Origin: WVZL01 sp041862375
GTDB taxonomy: Bacteria > Acidobacteriota > Aminicenantia > Aminicenantales > Aminicenantaceae
Length of the DNA stretch: 37,496 nucleotides
Direction: 5' to 3'
Assembly: GCA_041862375.1 (NCBI GenBank)
Contig: JBGVTE010000104.1
Coordinates: 1 to 37,496 of the forward strand
Shown here: positions 7,110 to 15,258 of the stretch, in pieces
How the letters are laid out: each line of letters begins with the position of its first letter
How positions within the stretch are numbered: the first letter of the stretch is position 1
Notes under the pieces: generated by a model
What the model saw: only the letters and a program-made list of their open reading frames with translations
The model's database searches: none
What the model was told of the DNA's origin: nothing
Position numbers and translations under genes: made by a program

Positions 7110-8606
7110 TCAGCGCGGCCGGGGCGAAAGCATGGTATCCAGCTTGAGTTGGACCAGGTCTATTCCGTTGCTGCGGTTGGACATTATGGCATAGATGTAG
7201 CCGCTCTTCTTGAATATTTGGAGAATAGAATTGATTCCGGTATAACCGCCGCCGTGACCCACAGCCGTATCATGGCCCCTTTTACTTATCGTGAAACCAT
7301 ACCCGTATCCAGGTGAATTCAGTTCCGGTTTGGGATTTGTCAGCAATTCCACCATCTCTTTGCTGACCAATTTACTATCCAGCAGGGCTCGGGCAAAATG
7401 AAACAGATCCTCCACCGTGGAGAAGCCGCCGCCCGCCGGACCACCTTTGACTGAGTGATCGAATATGTTGTTGCGCCAATAGAAACCCTCATCGGTGTAC
7501 TTTTTCTCATAACCAATGGCCAGGTTGGGCACTGGCCTGTCGTTATCGAAACAACCGCTGTTGATCATACCAGCTGGCTTATATAGGTTCTCGCGGATGT
7601 AATCGTAATACCCCTGGCCCGATGCCTTTGCGATGATGGGTCCCAAAAGGAACATGCCGGTATTGCTGTAGGACCACTTGGTCCCTGGTTCAAACTTCGG
7701 CTTGTCATCATTCACCAAGGGTTTCCAATCGTCTATGCCCCGGTACAGCAGCCTGGAGGATTCCCAGAATTTCTTATTGAAGAAACTGCCCAGGCCTGAG
7801 GTGTGGGACAGCAGATGCTTGATCTTCACTTTTTGAGCGGTCTCTGGCTGCACCCAACTGGAATCCAGGTACTTGCCCACAAGGTCCTCATAACTCAGTT
7901 TGTTTTTTTCCACTAACTGGGCCACTGCCACAGCGGTAAACATCTTGTTCATTGAGCCCAGGTTGAATTTGGTATCGATCTTATTAGGCACTTTGTACCG
8001 CTCGCTGGCCAGGCCGTAGGCACCTTTAAACAGGATTTTATCATCTTTAGCCAGGAGCACAGCACCGGAGAATTTTCTTGACTTTTCTAGCTTATCCAAG
8101 TAACGAGCCAGTATATCGACAATATCCTGAGCCGTCAATTCACGATCTGACGGGGCGGAACCCTCGGGAGGCCAGCTCAATCTTACACCAATACCAGCGA
8201 TCTTATAAGGTGGCTTTTCCTCCACCTGTACGTTTAGTTTCAACCAGGATTCCGTTGCTGGAGACTTGAGTTTAATACCTATAGCATAATCCTTGTTTTC
8301 ATCTTCATAAATGTACTCCAATTCAAGCCGACCGTACATATCACAGGTTTCGCTGAATATATTCAAGTGTCTCTCCATGGGTACTGCATCCAGGAACTTC
8401 TGGGTTAGGTTCTTTTTGATATACTCCTTCCACATCTGCCGGCTGCCCTGATTGACCAGCTCAATGACCTCTTTGGCCCGTTTGCCCGCGGCAGTAGTGA
8501 GGATCTTTTCTGCTGCTGAAAGCAGGGAAACCGCCCCCACCAAAAGGCCCAACAAAAGCAGAACCGCAAAACCAGAGACAGAGGATCTTTTTTCTTCCCG
8601 GAACAT
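7110..8606 (-). CDS. Secreted serine hydrolase of the class C beta-lactamase family
   Basis: 498 residues from ATG 8606; AGGAGG is 5 bases before it, whereas a TTG three bases upstream would leave only 2, so the ATG is preferred. Residues 11-32 are a signal peptide or anchor (GFAVLLLLGLLVGAVSLLSA). Residues 35-150 are an N-terminal accessory domain; the hydrolase follows with S-x-x-K as GSMNKMF (S218, K221), the YSN triad (Y313) and the GHGGG motif near 467. These are the catalytic signatures of esterases/D-aminopeptidases/penicillin-binding relatives (PF00144). The exact substrate is unknown; a periplasmic location is expected. It has its own promoter at 8675-8703. Confidence 0.9.
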   Translation of the reverse strand: MFREEKRSSVSGFAVLLLLGLLVGAVSLLSAAEKILTTAAGKRAKEVIELVNQGSRQMWKEYIKKNLTQKFLDAVPMERHLNIFSETCDMYGRLELEYIYEDENKDYAIGIKLKSPATESWLKLNVQVEEKPPYKIAGIGVRLSWPPEGSAPSDRELTAQDIVDILARYLDKLEKSRKFSGAVLLAKDDKILFKGAYGLASERYKVPNKIDTKFNLGSMNKMFTAVAVAQLVEKNKLSYEDLVGKYLDSSWVQPETAQKVKIKHLLSHTSGLGSFFNKKFWESSRLLYRGIDDWKPLVNDDKPKFEPGTKWSYSNTGMFLLGPIIAKASGQGYYDYIRENLYKPAGMINSGCFDNDRPVPNLAIGYEKKYTDEGFYWRNNIFDHSVKGGPAGGGFSTVEDLFHFARALLDSKLVSKEMVELLTNPKPELNSPGYGYGFTISKRGHDTAVGHGGGYTGINSILQIFKKSGYIYAIMSNRSNGIDLVQLKLDTMLSPRPR

Positions 8607-8674
8607 CAATTCCTCCTTTCAAAAAAATTTCCAGATATTATAGATACGAATCTTTCTGACTTTGGTTATTCTGA

Positions 8675-8703
8675 ATTATATCAGCGTGAGAAAACTTTGT
8701 AAA
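8675..8703 (-). promoter_or_regulatory. Sigma70-type promoter of the serine hydrolase gene
   Basis: On the minus strand TTTACA (8703-8698), a 17-base spacer and TATAAT (8680-8675) form a near-consensus promoter about 70 bases before the ATG at 8606. Confidence 0.65.
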
Positions 8704-8880
8704 AGTAACCAGATAACCGTTAAAATTAAATATGATATCTCATCTAGAAAAAGAATTGTTTTTTTTAATAGATAAGCTAAAAAAAGGGAGGGACAAAACT
8801 CATACGAGATTATTTAATTTTAATTTTTACAATGCAATCCTTAATAAATGCATGATGTTTCTGAAATGGGAGGAACCAAA

Positions 8881-8940
8881 ATGAAAAAAATATTATTGAT
8901 TCCCTACGCTACGAGTAATAAAAACCAGCTTTTATTCTAA
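8881..8940 (+). pseudogene. Chimeric 19-codon frame: foreign start fused to the permease-tail copy
   Basis: GGGAGG lies 6 bases before ATG 8881, a strong translation start. The frame reads MKKILLIPYATSNKNQLLF then TAA. From codon 3-4 onward the DNA belongs to the 8889-8967 copy of the permease tail, read in a different frame from the permease itself (the old frame still reads NIIDSLRYE and stop). I infer that the start of an unrelated gene was joined to the end of a lost permease paralogue by deletion. Any peptide made is probably without function. Confidence 0.6.
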
Positions 8941-8967
8941 AGAATATTATTGCCTGACCATCTTCCC
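8889..8967 (+). repeat. Copy 2 of the duplicated permease 3' end and flank
   Basis: Ungapped match to 5202-5280. In the permease frame its three coding differences are GTT to ATT (Val to Ile) and two synonymous changes, and the stop codon is kept; the remaining five differences fall in the non-coding flank. That pattern suggests descent from a once functional paralogous permease gene. The 280 bases before it (8610-8880) hold the hydrolase promoter and otherwise nothing recognised. Confidence 0.8.
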
Positions 8968-9055
8968 TGTATGACCTGTATATTGTTGTGAAACCTTATA
9001 AATACATCTTTCCACGGATGAATATCTTAGCCACTCCCCATGCTCTTGGCCAGTA

Positions 9056-9469
9056 TCAATCCTTCTGCTCGTATCCAACTACTGTATAATAGATAGCTCT
9101 GTCGAAAAAGAGCACGACTCGATTGTTAAGCTCCATTGCCTGACTTAGATCGAGTATTGTATCCAGGAAGCCTTCTGACTGCACCTTTAGCCAAATATGA
9201 CGCCTCGCAATAATCAAAGACTGGATGACCTCTGAGAGTGAAAATCCTTCTGCCTTACGTTGAGCTCCAAGATCCATATACAGCTTGGCGATATCCTCTT
9301 TGGTAGTTTCTCGGGAAATCCACTTCCCTATGTGGCTGTAGACATTGAATGCTCGGTTATAGAGTTCAATTTGATTGTATGAGTGGTATGTTGGCGTTCC
9401 AACGTGTTGTCGCAAATCTCGAAGCAAGCTCATAGTCAGTTCGTCAGCATGACGCTCAATGAGATTCAC
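9056..9469 (-). CDS. Stand-alone RsbRD N-terminal domain protein
   Basis: 137 residues from GTG 9469. It matches the RsbRD_N family (sensor half of RsbT co-antagonists of the stressosome): TPTYHSYNQIELYNRAFNV, GKWISRETTKEDIAKLY, LGAQRKAEGFSLSEVIQSL and the final RAIYYTVVGYE. The all-helical domain is complete to its C-terminus, but there is no STAS output domain. The start is uncertain: the frame continues upstream without stop for 19 codons and a strong AGGAGGG (9534-9528) is placed 7 bases before an in-frame ATA at 9520, not before the GTG. No RsbS/RsbT genes are nearby. A signalling role is likely but the partner is unknown. Confidence 0.8.
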   Translation of the reverse strand: MNLIERHADELTMSLLRDLRQHVGTPTYHSYNQIELYNRAFNVYSHIGKWISRETTKEDIAKLYMDLGAQRKAEGFSLSEVIQSLIIARRHIWLKVQSEGFLDTILDLSQAMELNNRVVLFFDRAIYYTVVGYEQKD

Positions 9470-9527
9470 AAATTTATTAAAGAAGTACGGCCGAGGATTA
9501 AATTGCCTTTTTTTGTTTATTTTTATA

Positions 9528-9534
9528 CCCTCCT
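9528..9534 (-). promoter_or_regulatory. Ribosome binding site pointing to a non-standard start of the RsbRD_N gene
   Basis: AGGAGGG on the minus strand has no ATG, GTG or TTG at normal distance. In the frame of the RsbRD_N gene it is followed after 7 bases by ATA (9520-9518), and after 1 base by another ATA (9526-9524). The annotated GTG is more than 55 bases away. Either the gene uses an ATA start or its original start codon has mutated. Confidence 0.5.
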
Positions 9535-9616
9535 ATTACTTAGTAACAATAGAATTTATTTATAATTTCAAGATGTCTCCAATGCAGCCAATTTCTTCCT
9601 AATATCCTGGGGATAA

Positions 9617-12600
9617 TTACTTTTCTTTTTTATCCAGGGGATACGGCTTGTGTTTCGGCCAGGATCGGGGATCCTCTTTGATCTTTTTCAGCAAAACCTC
9701 GATTCCCTTCATCAACTGTGCATCATGCCCGCGAGCCATTTCAGCGGAATGAAGATCGACAACAATGTCAGGCTCAACACCGACATTTTCGACAACCCAA
9801 TTTCCCTTACGATCATAGATCCGGTAGTCGGGCGCTGAAAGTCCACCGCCGTCAATGAGATCAATCCACATGGAAACGCCCACGAGTCCGCCCCATGTGC
9901 GTGTCCCGATAACTGGTCCCATTCCCCGAATCTTGAATTCCATGGGCAGCATGTCGCCGCCGGACCCAGCCTGTCTGTTGGTCAGGCAGACCATGTGTGC
10001 CCGGGTGATAAAATCAGGAATGGTCTGGTCGTGGGAATAGCGACGCGTCCAGTAAGCGTGGAGTGGTTTATCCAGGCGCCTGAGAAAAATATCAGGATCA
10101 AGGCCTCCTCCGTTAAAGCGTCCGTCGATGATAAGCCCTTGTTTCCGCATTTGAGAATAGAAATATTTTGGGAACTCCAGGGATGAACCAAGGTAAGTGT
10201 CCGGGAGATGGATATAGCCTATCTTTCCGTTTGATTCTTTTTCTGCCACCAGTCGATTATGCTCGACCAAATCCAGATACCTGAGTAAGTATTCGCTTGA
10301 GAGAGGCTTGACCACAATTTCCTTCGCTCCGGTTTTTGCCGGGTTGTCGTTAACCAGAAGAGTGACCTGCTTCCCAGCCAGATCAAGAAAGTAGCTGTAG
10401 ATATTCCGGTCTGCAGTAACTTCCTGCCCGTTGATCTGCAAGAGATAGTTTCCCGATTTTACCTCAAAGCCGGGCCTTACAAGCGGGGGGATAATTTCGC
10501 GGGACCAGTCAGGAACTCTGTAAATCTTTTTAAAGCGATAACGGTTGCTGGCCTTATCGATCTCCCAGTCTGCTCCCAGCATGCCCACGTTTACCCGCTC
10601 AGCCCGCCGCTGTATATCTCCACCGAAGACATATGTGTGAGAGGTGCTGAGTTCTCCTATGAGCTCTCCAATGATGAAACGGATATCCTGCCGGCAGGAT
10701 GCATAAGAAAGTAAACGTCCGTATTTTTCTTTCATGGCAAGCCAGTCAATGCCGTGCATGCCAGGCTCGTAGTAGAAATCACGCTCCATGCGCCAGGCTT
10801 CGTTGAACATCTGCTTCCATTCTGCAAGAGGATTCAGCCACATCTTCAGGCCGGAAAGGTTGAGAGCTTTTCCCTTTGAATCCTTTGCACTTGACTCGAT
10901 GATGCCTATGGTATTCCTTTTCTTGTAAACAATGTGGGATCCATCTGCTGACAGTCTGTAGCCATCGATATCTTTAATAACGATTTTTTCCTTTCGTTTA
11001 TCAAAAGAAAAGGCATAAAGTGTTTGTGGGCCGATCCTGCGGAACTCGAACCTGTTAAAGTCTCCTTCATCCGCGTTCAAATAGAAAAGTGAAGACTTGT
11101 TGACCATCAAATTGCGGAAGTTTCCACGCGGCAACGGAAGGGCTTCGATTCTCTCCAGGAGTCTATCAAAGTCGATGACGACATGCACTTCTTTTTTATC
11201 CTCTTTTTCTCCTTTTTTCGCAGCTTCGCTCTTTTCTTCTATGCCTTCCTCATCGCTCTTGAAGGGCAAGAGAGGTTTTCCGTCTTTCCTGAGCGTCAGG
11301 CAGTAAATGCCGGCAGCTTTTTTGTAAACCATCTCCCATTCAAAATCACAGAATGTTGGATTGAATCGCCGGTTGGATATAAAGAAAAGATGCTCTCCAT
11401 CTTTTGAAAAAACAGGTCCGAAGTCGTTAAATATGCCGCTACTCACACAATGGATCTCCCCTGAATCCAGAGAGTAAATGTAGACCTTGTACACCAGGTC
11501 TTTATCCATTTTGGAATAGGCAAGATAGCGGCTGTCAGGTGACCAGGAAAAGTCTGATATGGGTTTGAGCTTCAAAGAAACGTCCACATTTTCGAAATAC
11601 GCCTTGTCGACTTCTGTAATTTTCTTTGTGGCCACATCCAGATAATAGCAACGCAGTGTCTGGTCGGCAAAAGCAATCTTTTTGCTGTCGGGTGACCAAC
11701 GAAGAGTGTGACGGTAACCATCCTTATACTCAGTGAGTTTTACAGCTTCTTTTCTCCCCCGGGGGTCCACAATATAAATTTCGTATTCCCCACTCTTATC
11801 AGAGATATAAGCGATTTTCTTTCCGTCAGGAGACCAGGCCGCATCTCTATCCCTGGTGCCGGAATCGCCAGTCAGGTTGCGAGTCGGTCCTTCCTCTTTG
11901 GGAACAGTAAACACTTCTCCCCGAGCCACAATGAGAGCTCTTTTTGCGGTGGGTGAGCAGTCGAATCCCCTAATGAACTTATCAACCTTTTTTAGATAAG
12001 GACGAATCTCTGGAGCATCGGCGCGAATCTCTACAGGAATCGACTTTGTCTCCTTGGTAGCAACGTCAAGCAGCCAGAGCGATCCGCCAAGCTCATAGAC
12101 GATTTTATTTCCGCCCATACTGGGGCGGCGAACATCATATTCTGTGTGGCGGGTAATCTGCTCAATTTTTCCTGTTTTGTTATCATAGGCATAGATATTT
12201 AATACCCTGTCTCTATCCGAGCTGAAATAGATCTTGTCCCCGATCCACATAGGAATTCTGTCTGTGCCTTCAAATTTAGTCAGGTTGCGCTCCTCGTTAG
12301 TCTCAAAATCATAGAGATAGACTTCCTGGGCTGTACCTCCTTGGTACCTTTTCCACGTCCGGTTTTCTCTGGGCACCTTGTTGTAGGCTATCTTTGTTCC
12401 ATCAGGAGAAAAACTGCCCTGCACAGCCTCATGAAGAATCAGCTCCTCGAGGTTGGTTCCATCAGGCGAGATTAGGAAAAGGCGTGCAAAACGGCTGAAA
12501 CTGTGTCGGGTAGATCGAAAAAGGATTTTGTTCTTTATTGGGTGCCAGCCCACAACTTCATCATATCCTGGATGGTATGTTGCGCGTGTGATCTCTCCTC

Positions 12601-12937
12601 CGTGGGCATTCATTACGTAGACGTCCGCATTCCCGTCATACTCTCCTGTAAAAGCAATCATGGTGCCATCAGGAGAAAGCTTCGGGAATCTCTCCTCACC
12701 GTCATGAATAGTAAGTCGCCTCGCCACTCCGCCTTCCACAGGGACAGACCAGATATCCTCGCCGTAGACAAATATGACAGTATTTTCATGAACATCAGGA
12801 AAACGCATGAGCGGCCTCTGTTCCGAGGCAATGCCTGCACCTGTTGGAGTAACCAGAAAAAGTGCAAGAAGGACGATGGTTACAATCCATAGAAGCGATA
12901 TTCTGGATTCCAGTAAAACCTTAAATAGTTTGCTCAT
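9617..12937 (-). CDS. Tricorn-like secreted serine protease (S41 family)
   Basis: 1106 residues from ATG 12937, chosen because AGGAGG is 6 bases upstream (a GTG three bases earlier is closer). Residues 15-38 are a signal peptide or anchor (LLWIVTIVLLALFLVTPTGA). About 45-650 carry WD40/PD40-like beta-propeller repeats (FPKLSPDGTMIAFTGEYDG, AAWSPDGKKIAYISDKSGEY). Then follow the Tricorn helical segment (EAWRMERDFYYEPGMHGIDW), a PDZ domain near 850 (GNYLLQINGQEV) and the S41 catalytic domain. Catalytic residues seen are the His in STSHTYVFG, the Ser in QAGSGGDMLP and the Glu in ENVGVEPDI, as in Tricorn. Length is usual. It should degrade peptides in the periplasm. It has its own promoter. Confidence 0.93.
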   Translation of the reverse strand: MSKLFKVLLESRISLLWIVTIVLLALFLVTPTGAGIASEQRPLMRFPDVHENTVIFVYGEDIWSVPVEGGVARRLTIHDGEERFPKLSPDGTMIAFTGEYDGNADVYVMNAHGGEITRATYHPGYDEVVGWHPIKNKILFRSTRHSFSRFARLFLISPDGTNLEELILHEAVQGSFSPDGTKIAYNKVPRENRTWKRYQGGTAQEVYLYDFETNEERNLTKFEGTDRIPMWIGDKIYFSSDRDRVLNIYAYDNKTGKIEQITRHTEYDVRRPSMGGNKIVYELGGSLWLLDVATKETKSIPVEIRADAPEIRPYLKKVDKFIRGFDCSPTAKRALIVARGEVFTVPKEEGPTRNLTGDSGTRDRDAAWSPDGKKIAYISDKSGEYEIYIVDPRGRKEAVKLTEYKDGYRHTLRWSPDSKKIAFADQTLRCYYLDVATKKITEVDKAYFENVDVSLKLKPISDFSWSPDSRYLAYSKMDKDLVYKVYIYSLDSGEIHCVSSGIFNDFGPVFSKDGEHLFFISNRRFNPTFCDFEWEMVYKKAAGIYCLTLRKDGKPLLPFKSDEEGIEEKSEAAKKGEKEDKKEVHVVIDFDRLLERIEALPLPRGNFRNLMVNKSSLFYLNADEGDFNRFEFRRIGPQTLYAFSFDKRKEKIVIKDIDGYRLSADGSHIVYKKRNTIGIIESSAKDSKGKALNLSGLKMWLNPLAEWKQMFNEAWRMERDFYYEPGMHGIDWLAMKEKYGRLLSYASCRQDIRFIIGELIGELSTSHTYVFGGDIQRRAERVNVGMLGADWEIDKASNRYRFKKIYRVPDWSREIIPPLVRPGFEVKSGNYLLQINGQEVTADRNIYSYFLDLAGKQVTLLVNDNPAKTGAKEIVVKPLSSEYLLRYLDLVEHNRLVAEKESNGKIGYIHLPDTYLGSSLEFPKYFYSQMRKQGLIIDGRFNGGGLDPDIFLRRLDKPLHAYWTRRYSHDQTIPDFITRAHMVCLTNRQAGSGGDMLPMEFKIRGMGPVIGTRTWGGLVGVSMWIDLIDGGGLSAPDYRIYDRKGNWVVENVGVEPDIVVDLHSAEMARGHDAQLMKGIEVLLKKIKEDPRSWPKHKPYPLDKKEK

Positions 12938-12973
12938 CACATTCCTCCTTTTAAAAAAATTAGTTAAAAAGAG

Positions 12974-13002
12974 TTTATAGCACAGGATAAATTCACTGTC
13001 AA
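12974..13002 (-). promoter_or_regulatory. Near-consensus sigma70 promoter of the Tricorn-like gene
   Basis: On the minus strand TTGACA (13002-12997), a 17-base spacer and TATAAA (12979-12974), about 37 bases ahead of the ATG at 12937 and before its AGGAGG site. Confidence 0.75.
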
Positions 13003-13149
13003 AATTGACCTTGTTTTCAATCTCGCCAGTATCTATTTATAATGATATTTTTAGCTAAATTCATCTGAACTAATCTCGATGGGCAGCGGTCCACGGGCTT
13101 ACCCTGTGGGTGTCTATTCTACAGTACCAATCCAAGCATATAAATTCAA

Positions 13150-13178
13150 TTGACTATCATTAGATTAATTATTATCTT
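13150..13178 (+). promoter_or_regulatory. Possible promoter before the zinc-ribbon relic and acyl-CoA synthetase
   Basis: TTGACT (13150-13155), a 17-base spacer and TATCTT (13173-13178). It lies 25 bases before the ATG of the zinc-ribbon relic and about 130 bases before the acyl-CoA synthetase. It may be the promoter of the lost gene that now serves the synthetase. The match to consensus is moderate in AT-rich DNA. Confidence 0.4.
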
Positions 13179-13202
13179 ATATGCAATTAAGAGAAGGGAA
13201 GA

Positions 13203-13290
13203 ATGTGAATTAAGTGTCCCGAATGCAATCCAAAGAACAATGATACTAAAAAGTTGTGTGGTGAGTACAGAACTCATCTTCAGTCTTTAA
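13203..13290 (+). pseudogene. N-terminal zinc-ribbon relic with nonsense codon 2
   Basis: A purine-rich ribosome-like site (AGAAGGGAAGA) precedes ATG 13203, but codon 2 is TGA. The frame then reads IKCPECNPKNNDTKKLCGEY, a zinc ribbon of the C-x2-C ... C-x2-C type that heads many serine/threonine kinases and cyclases. The fourth cysteine is Tyr (TAC instead of TGC) and the following expected Gly is Arg (AGA instead of GGA), each one G-to-A change. After about 20 more codons the sequence runs into the ribosome site of the acyl-CoA synthetase, so the body of the gene is lost. Together the stop, the missing ligand and the truncation show a dead remnant. The rest of the 12941-13306 gap holds two promoters and an imperfect hairpin at 13091-13109. 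Confidence 0.65.
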
Positions 13291-13306
13291 AAAAGGAGGA
13301 GCTAAG

Positions 13307-15088
13307 ATGCTTAGGAATTCAATTTACGAGTTATTTAAAAATATCTGCGAAGAAAACAAGGATAAGATTGCTTACAGGTATAAAGACGGCACCAATTGGA
13401 AGCCAGTGACCTGGGGAGAGCATCAGGTAACCAGTAAAAAAATCTCTAAAAGTCTGATGGCATTGGGAATCGAAAAAGGTGATAAAGTAAATATTTTAAG
13501 CCAAACCCGGCTGGAATGGATTCAAGTAGATATGGCGACAGTGAGCATTGGCGCTGTAATCGTCGGGATTTATGCATCCAATTTAGCTGAGGATTGTGCT
13601 TATATTATCAATCATAGTGATGCAATTGTTCTCATTGTCGAAAATCAAGACCAACTGGATAAAATTTTAAAAGTCCGCAACAATCTGCCTAACCTGAAGT
13701 ACATCGTTATTATCGATGGTGAGTCGTCCGGTGCAGAAGGTGTGATGACCTGGCAGGAGTTTATGTCAAGGGGCATGAACGTTACTGACGATGAGTTTCA
13801 AGCACGGACGGTTGAAATACTTCCCGGGGAAGTAGCTTCACTCGTTTATACCTCTGGTACTACCGGTATCCCAAAGGGTGCGATGATTACCCATGAAAAC
13901 CTAGTTTTCACTTCCTGGTCAGCCCTCCAGTCTATTCTGATACAACCTCATTTTGAAACTTTGCTTTTCTTGCCTCTCCCGCACGTCTTTGCCCGGATTA
14001 TTCTTTATGGTTGCTTGCGGGCAGCGCTCACAATAAATATCGGTGAGAGTATGGAAAAAGTCGCAGATAATTTAAAAGAAGTCCGGCCGCATTTCTTTGT
14101 AAGTCCCCCGCGAGCTTATGAAAGAGCATACGTTAGGATCACCTCCAGTGCACAGGATGCAGGTGGAATCAAGTATATTCTTTTTAAATGGGCACTTGGC
14201 GTAGGCTATGCTGTGAGCAAATTGCAGCAGCAGAAAAAGCCTGTAACCGGCCTGCTCGCATTCAAACATAAGCTTGCCAACAAACTCGTTTTCTCTAAAA
14301 TTCAAGCAGTTTTTGGCGGCAATATCGTTTATCTGATTTCCGGTGCCGCACCTTTAAGTAAGGCCCTTGCAGAATTTTTCCATGCCTGCGGCATTCTCAT
14401 CCTGGAAGGCATAGGCATGACAGAAAACACATCTTTTACAAACGTTAACCGTTACGATAACTATAAATTCGGAACCTGTGGCCAGCCTGGTCCAGGAATC
14501 GAACAGAAAATTGCGCGGGATGGTGAAGCGATGTTCAGAGGCAAAAACGTCATGCTCGGTTACTATAAAAGCCCTGAAGAGACGGCGGAGATAATTGACA
14601 AGGATGGCTGGCTTTATACAGGTGATATTGGGGATATCGATGAAGACGGCTTTTTGCGCATTACTGACCGCAAGAAGGATATAATCATAACATCGGGTGG
14701 AAAAAATGTAGCACCACAGAGAGTTGAAAATATCATGCAAACCTCACGCTACATCAGCCAGGTAGTGGCGTATGGCGACAGGAAGAAGTATCTCACAGGA
14801 GTGGTAACTCTCGATCAGGATCAAGTAAGGGAGTGGGCAATGAAAAATGGCATCCAATTCAGCAGCTGGGAGGAGCTCTGCAAGCACCCAAAAGTGGTAG
14901 AATTAATTGATAACGAAGTCCAGGAGAAAAACAAATCCCTTGCTTCTTTCGAGACCTTGAAAAAGGTTTTAATCGCTTCTAATGAATTCAGCGTAGAAAG
15001 CGGCGAACAGACATCATCTTTAAAAACCAAACGTAAAGTAGTAACTGAAAATTACAGAGCTCAGCTTGAAGCACTTTATGAGGATTAA
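13307..15088 (+). CDS. Long-chain fatty acid--CoA ligase (AMP-forming)
   Basis: 593 residues, the usual length for bacterial long-chain acyl-CoA synthetases. Motifs in order: phosphate-binding loop LVYTSGTTGIPKGAM near 182-196, the LPLPHVFAR stretch near 225, GIGMTE near 370, and the hinge region YTGDIGDIDEDGFLRITDRK near 443-462, with the C-terminal lysine region SSLKTKRKVV near 572-581. It activates fatty acids to acyl-CoA in an ATP- and CoA-dependent reaction for degradation or lipid synthesis. AAAGGAGGAGC is placed correctly before the ATG. No other beta-oxidation gene is nearby. It stands alone, convergent with the RND operon. Confidence 0.93.
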   Translation: MLRNSIYELFKNICEENKDKIAYRYKDGTNWKPVTWGEHQVTSKKISKSLMALGIEKGDKVNILSQTRLEWIQVDMATVSIGAVIVGIYASNLAEDCAYIINHSDAIVLIVENQDQLDKILKVRNNLPNLKYIVIIDGESSGAEGVMTWQEFMSRGMNVTDDEFQARTVEILPGEVASLVYTSGTTGIPKGAMITHENLVFTSWSALQSILIQPHFETLLFLPLPHVFARIILYGCLRAALTINIGESMEKVADNLKEVRPHFFVSPPRAYERAYVRITSSAQDAGGIKYILFKWALGVGYAVSKLQQQKKPVTGLLAFKHKLANKLVFSKIQAVFGGNIVYLISGAAPLSKALAEFFHACGILILEGIGMTENTSFTNVNRYDNYKFGTCGQPGPGIEQKIARDGEAMFRGKNVMLGYYKSPEETAEIIDKDGWLYTGDIGDIDEDGFLRITDRKKDIIITSGGKNVAPQRVENIMQTSRYISQVVAYGDRKKYLTGVVTLDQDQVREWAMKNGIQFSSWEELCKHPKVVELIDNEVQEKNKSLASFETLKKVLIASNEFSVESGEQTSSLKTKRKVVTENYRAQLEALYED

Positions 15089-15186
15089 ATTTAAACAATA
15101 AAATCAATACGTCTGTTTTCTACTCTACTTCTTTATTTTAACATAATCTCTTTGGTGTGTTTCCCACCCTTCAGGCGGTTGAGCGT

Positions 15187-15211
15187 GATCGCAACTTTCC
15201 TTTTTGCGATC
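15187..15211. terminator. Hairpin between convergent genes, possible terminator
   Basis: GATCGCAA (15187-15194) pairs with TTGCGATC (15204-15211) around a 9-base loop, in the 170-base gap between the acyl-CoA synthetase and the RND operon end. The symmetric position suits a two-way transcription stop, but no clear T-run follows on either strand. Confidence 0.4.
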
Positions 15212-15258
15212 TATCGTTGAAGCGTGTTTTGTATACGAGATATCTCTTGGTATATAAA

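Noticed and set aside
7029..7316. Plus-strand 95-residue open frame
   Set aside because: It is mostly antisense to the end of the serine hydrolase gene, with no ribosome site or family resemblance.
8970..9055. Possible gene tail behind the RsbRD_N stop, with the minus frame reading GLILAKSMGSG
   Set aside because: Only about 11 residues before a stop and no family match; too short to support.
13091..13109. CCACGGG-CTTA-CCCTGTGG hairpin as a terminator for a neighbouring gene
   Set aside because: It has a bulge, no T-run, and lies upstream of both flanking genes rather than downstream.
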